A DNA stretch of 37,600 bases from an uncultured Clostridia bacterium. Lineage in GTDB: Bacteria; Bacillota; Clostridia; Christensenellales; Pumilibacteraceae. The stretch covers positions 1-37,600 of the forward strand of contig CAKQPR010000015.1 of assembly GCA_934270565.1 (NCBI GenBank), given 5' to 3'. The position numbers and the translations under genes were made by a program. This document shows positions 32,592 through 37,600 of this stretch, one piece after another. Under the pieces are notes generated by a model. It saw only the letters and a program-made list of their open reading frames with translations. It ran no database searches and was not told the DNA's origin. Position 1 is the first letter of the stretch; each line of letters opens with the position of its first letter.

Positions 32592-33989
32592 ATGGTTAAA
32601 ATAATGGAAACTATCCTCCGTGACGCTCATCAGTCGCAAGCGGCTACCCGTATGCGCCTCGACGAAATGCTTCCCGTTGCGGACAAACTCGATAAAGCAG
32701 GTTTTTATGCGCTCGAAGCGTGGGGCGGCGCTACTTTCGACAGCTGCCTTCGTTACCTCAACGAGGATCCGTGGGAGAGACTTCGCGCCCTTCGCAAAGC
32801 GCTTCCCAACTCGAAACTTCAGATGCTCCTTCGCGGACAGAATCTTCTCGGTTACAAGCATTACGCCGACGACGTCGTGGATCTTTTCGTAAAGAAGTCC
32901 ATCGACAACGGTATCGACATTATCCGTATTTTCGACGCGCTCAACGATCCGCGCAACATCAAGACCGCGCTCGACGCAACGAAGAAATACGGCGGCACGG
33001 CGGAAGTCGCGTTCAGCTACACGACCGGTCCCGTATATACGATCGATTATTTCGTAGACCTCGCGCTTACTTTCGAAAAGATGGGCGCGGACATAATCTG
33101 CATCAAGGATATGGCAAACCTTCTGTTGCCGTATACCGCTTACGAGCTCGTAAGCAAGCTTAAAGAAAAGCTTAAACCCGAAACGCTCGTTCATCTTCAT
33201 ACGCACAACACCGCAGGTACGGGCGATATGGTAAACCTCAAAGCGATCGAAGCGGGCTGCGACATCGTGGATACCGCGCTTTCGCCGCTCGGCAACGGAA
33301 CTTCTCAGCCTGCGACCGAGCCGCTCGTAGCTACGCTTAAGGGAACGAAGTATGATACGGGTATCGAGCTTTCCGACCTCAACGAGCTCACCAAGCATTT
33401 CAACAAGGTTGCCGCTCGTCTCAGCGAGGACGGCTTCCTCAGCCCGAAGGTTCTGAAAGTAGACGTGAACGCGCTTATTTATCAGGTCCCCGGCGGAATG
33501 CTTTCCAACCTTATTTCGCAGCTTAAACAGGCAGGCGCTTCGGACAAACTTCTCGATGTTCTCGAAGAAGTTCCGAGAGTGCGCGCCGACCTCGGCTATC
33601 CGCCGCTCGTTACCCCCTCCAGCCAGATCGTCGGAACGCAAGCCGTTCTCAACGTGCTTCAGGGCGAGCGCTACAAGATGGTGACGAAAGAGACGAAAGG
33701 CGTGCTCCTCGGCGAATACGGTAAGCTTCCCGTCGAGCCGAACGCGGATATCGTCAAGAAAATTATCGGCAACGAAGAGCGTATCACCTGCCGTCCCGCA
33801 GATCTTATCGATCCCGAGCTCGACAATTACCGCAAGGAAATCGCGGAGTTCGCCGAGAGCGATGAGGACGTTCTTACCTACGCGCTGTTCCCGCAGCTCG
33901 CCGTTCCGTTCTTCAAGCGCCGTCAGGCGGCTAAGTACGGAGTAGACAAGACGATTTTCGATAAAGACAGTCAGGTTCACCCCGTTTAA
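32592..33989 (+). CDS. oadA: Oxaloacetate decarboxylase alpha-type carboxyltransferase (OadA/PycB, no biotin domain)
   Basis: TIM-barrel carboxyltransferase for oxaloacetate/pyruvate. TILRDAHQSQAATRM opens it with metal-ligand D11; GGATFDSCLRYLNEDPWERL, RGQNLLGYKHY, IKDMAN with the carboxylated K172, and HLHTHNTAGTG with H203/H205 are all present. The C-terminal part is the conserved helical PYC_OADA domain, but the 465-residue protein stops without a biotinyl domain, so it must use the separate carrier. Last gene of the cluster; a terminator follows. Confidence 0.93.
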   Translation: MVKIMETILRDAHQSQAATRMRLDEMLPVADKLDKAGFYALEAWGGATFDSCLRYLNEDPWERLRALRKALPNSKLQMLLRGQNLLGYKHYADDVVDLFVKKSIDNGIDIIRIFDALNDPRNIKTALDATKKYGGTAEVAFSYTTGPVYTIDYFVDLALTFEKMGADIICIKDMANLLLPYTAYELVSKLKEKLKPETLVHLHTHNTAGTGDMVNLKAIEAGCDIVDTALSPLGNGTSQPATEPLVATLKGTKYDTGIELSDLNELTKHFNKVAARLSEDGFLSPKVLKVDVNALIYQVPGGMLSNLISQLKQAGASDKLLDVLEEVPRVRADLGYPPLVTPSSQIVGTQAVLNVLQGERYKMVTKETKGVLLGEYGKLPVEPNADIVKKIIGNEERITCRPADLIDPELDNYRKEIAEFAESDEDVLTYALFPQLAVPFFKRRQAAKYGVDKTIFDKDSQVHPV

Positions 33990-33999
33990 TCGGAAAAAT

Positions 34000-34033
34000 A
34001 AAACCGTCGCGCGGTTTTGTCGCGGCGGTTTTT
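34000..34033 (+). terminator. Intrinsic terminator after oadA
   Basis: A 12-bp stem, AAAACCGTCGCG (34000-34011) with CGCGGCGGTTTT (34021-34032, one G-U), nine-base loop, T run. A-rich before and T-rich after. Confidence 0.9.
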
Positions 34034-34063
34034 GTAAAAACTAATGCTTCTCGGGTAAAAAAT

Positions 34064-35266
34064 ATGAAAATTACGGTGGTCGGCGCGGGCGCGGGCGGTC
34101 TTATGGCGGCGGCGCAAGCGGCGCGGGCGGGCGCGGAAGTTACGCTTATCGAGCGCAACGAAAAGTCCGGAAAAAAACTCTATATCACGGGCAAGGGCAG
34201 GTGCAACGTCACCAACCTTTGTTCGCCGCGCGAATTTTTGGAAAACGTGGTTTCCAACCCGAAATTTTTATACGGCGCGATCTATTCGTTTCCGCCCGAA
34301 AGCACCGTCGCTTACCTCGAGGAAAACGGAACGAAAGTAAAGGTCGAGCGCGGCAATCGCGTTTTTCCGCAGTCCGACAAATCGAGCGACGTTATCCGCG
34401 CGCTCGTTCGGGGCGCCGAAAAAGCGGGCGTTAAATTTGTCCGCGACAACGTAATTTCGATCATAAAAAACGATAACGTATTCGTAATTTCGGGAGAAAA
34501 CGCCGTTTACGAAACCGATCGCGTCGTGCTTGCATGCGGCGGCGTGAGTTATCCGTCGACGGGCAGCAACGGCGACGGATTCAAGCTTGCGGAAGCGTTA
34601 GGGCATACCGTAACGCCGCTTCGTCCCGCGCTCGTACCGATTATTCTGAGCGACGACGTAAGCGGACTTAAAGGACTATCGCTTAAAAACGTTACCGCTT
34701 CGGTCGGCAAGTATTCGCTGTTCGGCGAAATGCTTTTCACCGATACGGGTGTGAGCGGTCCGATCATTCTGTCTCTGAGCAGTCGAATAAATTCGGGTAA
34801 CGTAAAAGGGCAGAAGCTCGTTATAGATCTGAAACCCGCGCTCGACGACGAAAAACTCGATAAACGGATCTTGTCCGATTTCTCGAAAGCGAAAAACAAG
34901 CAGTTCAAGAACTCGCTCGGCGAGCTTTTGCCGCAGAGTATGATACCGTTCGTGGTCGCGCGCAGCGGAATAAATCCGGATAAACCGATAAATTCGATTT
35001 CGCGAGAAGAGAGAGAACGGCTCGTCGGAACGCTGAAACGCCTCGAATTCACGATTTCAAGGCTTGCGCCTATCGAACAGGGCATAGTTACCGCGGGCGG
35101 CATTGACGTAAAAGAAATCGATCCGAAAACGATGCAAAGCAAAATCGTCGGCGGGTTGTATTTTGCGGGCGAAATGATCGATGTCGACGCGCTTACGGGC
35201 GGCTTCAATATTCAGATCGCGCTATCTACCGGTTACGCGGCGGGAAAAGCCGCGGGCAAAGAATAA
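34064..35266 (+). CDS. HI0933/BaiN-family NAD(P)/FAD-dependent oxidoreductase
   Basis: Flavoprotein of the HI0933 (YhiN) family, often labelled aminoacetone oxidase family; the substrate is not established for this branch. N-terminal dinucleotide fold VVGAGAGGLMAAAQAARAG, then EKSGKKLYITGKGRCNVTN (the family signature), VLACGGVSYPSTGSNGDG, and the C-terminal GGLYFAGEMIDVDALTGGFNIQIALSTG. 400 residues. No strong Shine-Dalgarno precedes the ATG. It heads the run to cmk and ispH-rpsA, an arrangement frequent in Clostridia. Confidence 0.9.
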   Translation: MKITVVGAGAGGLMAAAQAARAGAEVTLIERNEKSGKKLYITGKGRCNVTNLCSPREFLENVVSNPKFLYGAIYSFPPESTVAYLEENGTKVKVERGNRVFPQSDKSSDVIRALVRGAEKAGVKFVRDNVISIIKNDNVFVISGENAVYETDRVVLACGGVSYPSTGSNGDGFKLAEALGHTVTPLRPALVPIILSDDVSGLKGLSLKNVTASVGKYSLFGEMLFTDTGVSGPIILSLSSRINSGNVKGQKLVIDLKPALDDEKLDKRILSDFSKAKNKQFKNSLGELLPQSMIPFVVARSGINPDKPINSISREERERLVGTLKRLEFTISRLAPIEQGIVTAGGIDVKEIDPKTMQSKIVGGLYFAGEMIDVDALTGGFNIQIALSTGYAAGKAAGKE

Positions 35267-35301
35267 AACACAGGCGATTTTCGCCGGAACAGGAGTAAAA
35301 A

Positions 35302-35958
35302 ATGAACATAGCGATCGACGGACCCGCAGGCGCGGGCAAAAGCACGATAGCCAAAATTCTCGCCGCACGGCTGGGTATTTTATATCTCGATACGGGAGCG
35401 ATGTATCGCGCCGTCGGGTATAAAGCGATAAAGTCGGGTGTAAGCGTATCCGACCTTGCGGCGGTGGAAAATATGCTTAAAAACACGACCGTGGACGTAA
35501 AAGTCGAGGACGGCGTTCAGCACGTTTACCTCGACGGGGAGGACGTAAGCGGAGTTATACGCACCCCCGAGGTTTCCAGAGCTGCGAGCGACATTTCGGC
35601 GCTCCCGCCCGTTCGTCACGCAATGGTCGATCTTCAGCGCATTATCGCGGCGAAGCAGGATACCGTGCTTGACGGCAGAGACGTGGGAACGTTTGTTTTG
35701 CCGAATGCCGAGCACAAATTCTTTCTGACGGCGAGCGTGGAAGAACGCGCGAAACGCCGTTATAAGGAGCTCGTCGGAAGAGGCGAGAATTGCGATTTCG
35801 AGAAGATAAAAAAAGATATCGAAACCCGCGACTACAACGATTCTCACCGAACGCTCGCGCCGCTAAAAAAAGCGGACGATGCCGTAGAGGTCGATACGAC
35901 CTTTATGACGATCGAAGAAGTTGCCGACAAGCTCGCAACGCTTATCTCGAACAAATGA
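35302..35958 (+). CDS. cmk: Cytidylate kinase
   Basis: Phosphorylates CMP and dCMP. P-loop DGPAGAGKST (6-15), LDTGAMYRAVGYKA, the CMP-binding insert, DGRDVGTFVLPNAEHKFFLTAS, and C-terminal LAPLKKADDAVEVDTTFMTIEEV. 218 residues. AGGAG precedes the ATG. Its TGA overlaps the ispH start (ATGA). Confidence 0.95.
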   Translation: MNIAIDGPAGAGKSTIAKILAARLGILYLDTGAMYRAVGYKAIKSGVSVSDLAAVENMLKNTTVDVKVEDGVQHVYLDGEDVSGVIRTPEVSRAASDISALPPVRHAMVDLQRIIAAKQDTVLDGRDVGTFVLPNAEHKFFLTASVEERAKRRYKELVGRGENCDFEKIKKDIETRDYNDSHRTLAPLKKADDAVEVDTTFMTIEEVADKLATLISNK

Positions 35959-37600
35959 AGATAATCAAGGCGAAAAACGGCGGGTTCTGTTTCGGCGTGA
36001 AAAGCGCGGTTGACGCCGTTAAGAAAAACGCTGGCGAACACACCTATACGCTCGGCGACGTGATCCATAACGAGCGCGTCGTATCGGAGCTTAAAGCGCT
36101 CGGCGTGAAGTCGGTGAATTCGGTGGACGAAATCGACGACGAGAACGCAACGGTCGTAATTCGGTCGCACGGCGCGCCGCCCGAGGTTTACGAGGAAATC
36201 GAAAAACGCGGATACGGGCTTATCGACGCAACTTGTCCGTTCGTCAAAAAAATTCACAAGCTCGTTCGCGAACATTACGAGAAGGGTTACAGGATCGTCA
36301 TAATCGGCGATCCGAATCATCCCGAGGTAAAAGGAATCGCGGGGTGGTGCGGCGGCGAAGCGGTCGTTGCGGACGAAAATTTCGATTTCGACGCGCTCGA
36401 CGGCGACCGAAAAACGTGTTTTGTAGAGCAAACAACCTTTTCGACCGAAAAATATTCGCAAATTCTAAAAAAAATTCGCAAAGACCGTTTCAAAACAGTT
36501 GAAATATTTGATACAATTTGTTATACTACTGTTAGCCGTCAGAACGAGGCGAGAAAAATGTCGGAAATCTGCGACAAAATCATCGTCGTCGGAAGTCCGA
36601 GCAGCTCGAACACGCGCAAGCTTATAGAGCTTGCCGGCGGCGGAAAAGCCGAGGCTTACGGAGTGAGCGGGGCGGCTGAACTTAATTCGTTAAATTTTTG
36701 CGCCGACGATACGGTAGGAGTAATCGGTGGCGCGTCGGCTCCCGAGGAGCTGATTATGGAGGTTATAAAGTACATGAGTGAAAAGTTTACCAACGCAGTG
36801 AACGAGGAATTCCTTAAGGGCGTCGAAGATTCTTTCGTCAGCTACAAGGAAGGCAGACGCGTAACCGGTAAGGTTATTTCCGCGGACGAGGACGGCATCA
36901 AAGTCGAAATCGGCGGAAAGAACGACGGATTTGTTCCCGCCGCAGACGTCAATATGGACGGGTCGTACAACCGCGACGATTTCAAAGCGGGCGACGAAAT
37001 CGAAGTCCGTATCGGCAAAAAGGACGCAAACACCGGTTGCATTCTTCTTTCCAAAAAGGCAGTGGACGAAATCCGCGAAGCCGATAAGGTTATCGACACT
37101 ATAAGAAACGGCGAGTACTTCGAAATCAAGATCGATAAGAACGTCGAAAAGGGTCTCACCGCTCGTCTCGGAACTTATAATATCTTCATTCCCGCGTCGC
37201 AGGTAGAAGAGAGATTTGTTCGCGACCTCGCTAAGTACGTCGGCAAAAAGCTTGTCGTTACCGCGCTCGAGATCGACGACGCAAAACATAAGATCGTTGC
37301 AAGCCACCGCAAAGTCGCAGAGGCGGAGCGCAAGGCTAAGGAAGATATTTTCTGGGCGAACGTCGTTCCGAATATGATCGTCAGCGGCGTAGTTAAACGC
37401 ACCACCGCTTTCGGTGCGTTCGTAAGCGTTGACGGCTTCGACTGCCTCGCTCATATTGTGGACCTTTCGTGGACGCATATCAAAAACGTCGAGGAAGTCC
37501 TTACCGTCGGTCAGTCTTACGAATTCGTCGTTCTTTCCGCCGATCGCGAGAAGAACAGAGTTTCGCTCGGCTATAAGCAGCTTCAGCCGCATCCGTTCGT
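35955..37600 (+). CDS. ispH-rpsA: IspH-ribosomal protein S1 fusion (3' end outside window)
   Basis: One uninterrupted frame of at least 548 codons from ATG 35955 to the window edge, with no stop. Residues 1-about 270 are IspH, the last MEP-pathway enzyme, with the 4Fe-4S ligands C12 (GFCFGV), C94 (DATCPFV) and C189 (DTICYTT), plus EQTTFS and VGSPSSSNTRKL. From about 274 it continues as ribosomal protein S1: first S1 domain from G300, a second about 385-455, a third from about 474. Fusions of these two are known in Clostridia. The S1 part has its own candidate promoter and ribosome site within the frame. Function of the fusion is not understood. Confidence 0.93.
   Translation, partial: MKIIKAKNGGFCFGVKSAVDAVKKNAGEHTYTLGDVIHNERVVSELKALGVKSVNSVDEIDDENATVVIRSHGAPPEVYEEIEKRGYGLIDATCPFVKKIHKLVREHYEKGYRIVIIGDPNHPEVKGIAGWCGGEAVVADENFDFDALDGDRKTCFVEQTTFSTEKYSQILKKIRKDRFKTVEIFDTICYTTVSRQNEARKMSEICDKIIVVGSPSSSNTRKLIELAGGGKAEAYGVSGAAELNSLNFCADDTVGVIGGASAPEELIMEVIKYMSEKFTNAVNEEFLKGVEDSFVSYKEGRRVTGKVISADEDGIKVEIGGKNDGFVPAADVNMDGSYNRDDFKAGDEIEVRIGKKDANTGCILLSKKAVDEIREADKVIDTIRNGEYFEIKIDKNVEKGLTARLGTYNIFIPASQVEERFVRDLAKYVGKKLVVTALEIDDAKHKIVASHRKVAEAERKAKEDIFWANVVPNMIVSGVVKRTTAFGAFVSVDGFDCLAHIVDLSWTHIKNVEEVLTVGQSYEFVVLSADREKNRVSLGYKQLQPHPF
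36499..36527 (+). promoter_or_regulatory. Candidate internal promoter inside ispH
   Basis: -35 TTGAAA (36499-36504), 17-bp spacer, -10 TATACT (36522-36527) with extended TG at 36519-36520. It overlaps the Cys189 codon. Codons here (ACA, ATA, TTT, ATT, TGT, TAT, ACT) are AT-rich in an otherwise G/C-ending gene. Confidence 0.6.
36758..36776 (+). promoter_or_regulatory. Internal ribosome site and start for the S1 part
   Basis: GGAGG (36758-36762) lies 11 bases before an in-frame ATG (36774-36776), right at the IspH/S1 boundary. Starting there would make S1 alone (MSEKFTNAVNEEFLKG). Confidence 0.6.

Overview
The window reads as a chromosomal housekeeping segment from a Clostridia-type Firmicute, probably an uncultured gut lineage. 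The reasons are the classic Firmicutes gene order rpsB-tsf-pyrH-frr-uppS-cdsA-dxr-rseP-ispG-polC-rimP-nusA-ylxR-ylxQ-infB-rbfA-nrnA-truB-ribF, an ispH-rpsA (IspH/ribosomal S1) gene fusion, ScpA/ScpB, a YtfI/YtfJ (GerW) pair and a Na+-pumping biotin decarboxylase cluster. A more precise placement (e.g. within Christensenellales) is only a guess. All 39 genes are on the + strand. Coding DNA is moderately GC-rich, and clear sigma-A promoters stand out in AT-rich gaps.

Layout. 1-905 is a gene-free mosaic of short palindromes and direct and inverted repeats. 968-3196 holds an MTA/SAH nucleosidase behind a consensus promoter and a MATE exporter with a perfect 20-bp palindrome in front of it. 3404-6003 is rpsB-tsf-pyrH. 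6079-13244 is a tightly overlapping run of ribosome recycling, isoprenoid and phospholipid genes (frr, uppS, cdsA, dxr, rseP, ispG) that ends in a strikingly shortened PolC. 13409-22117 is the rimP-nusA-infB translation/transcription operon, running on through truB, ribF and a Nfo-like gene, with its own promoter and a 20-bp 5' stem-loop. 22163-23777 is an M24 peptidase and EF-P. 23965-29093 is a site-2 protease, scpAB, ytfIJ, a D,D-carboxypeptidase and a pseudouridine synthase. 29275-33989 is a five-gene sodium-pump decarboxylase cluster with two different carboxyltransferases and one biotin carrier. 34064-37600 is a flavoprotein, cmk and the ispH-rpsA fusion, which runs off the window end.

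How the genes work together. Four isoprenoid genes (uppS, dxr, ispG, ispH) make and extend MEP-derived prenyl diphosphates for the lipid carrier of the cell wall, and cdsA supplies CDP-diacylglycerol. The rimP-to-truB block matures the 30S subunit and starts translation. The decarboxylase cluster probably couples decarboxylation or transcarboxylation to Na+ export.

Most interesting points: (1) the gene at the polC position keeps only the PolC N-terminal, OB and 3'-5' exonuclease domains, has lost the PHP and polymerase domains, and carries a candidate sliding-clamp motif in its linker; (2) an internal extended -10 promoter and a Shine-Dalgarno site inside ispH could give free S1; (3) a long stem-loop sits at the start of the rimP-nusA mRNA; (4) the MmdA-like carboxyltransferase is divergent in its oxyanion-type motifs. 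I found no CRISPR array, tRNA, rRNA, phage or transposase gene.
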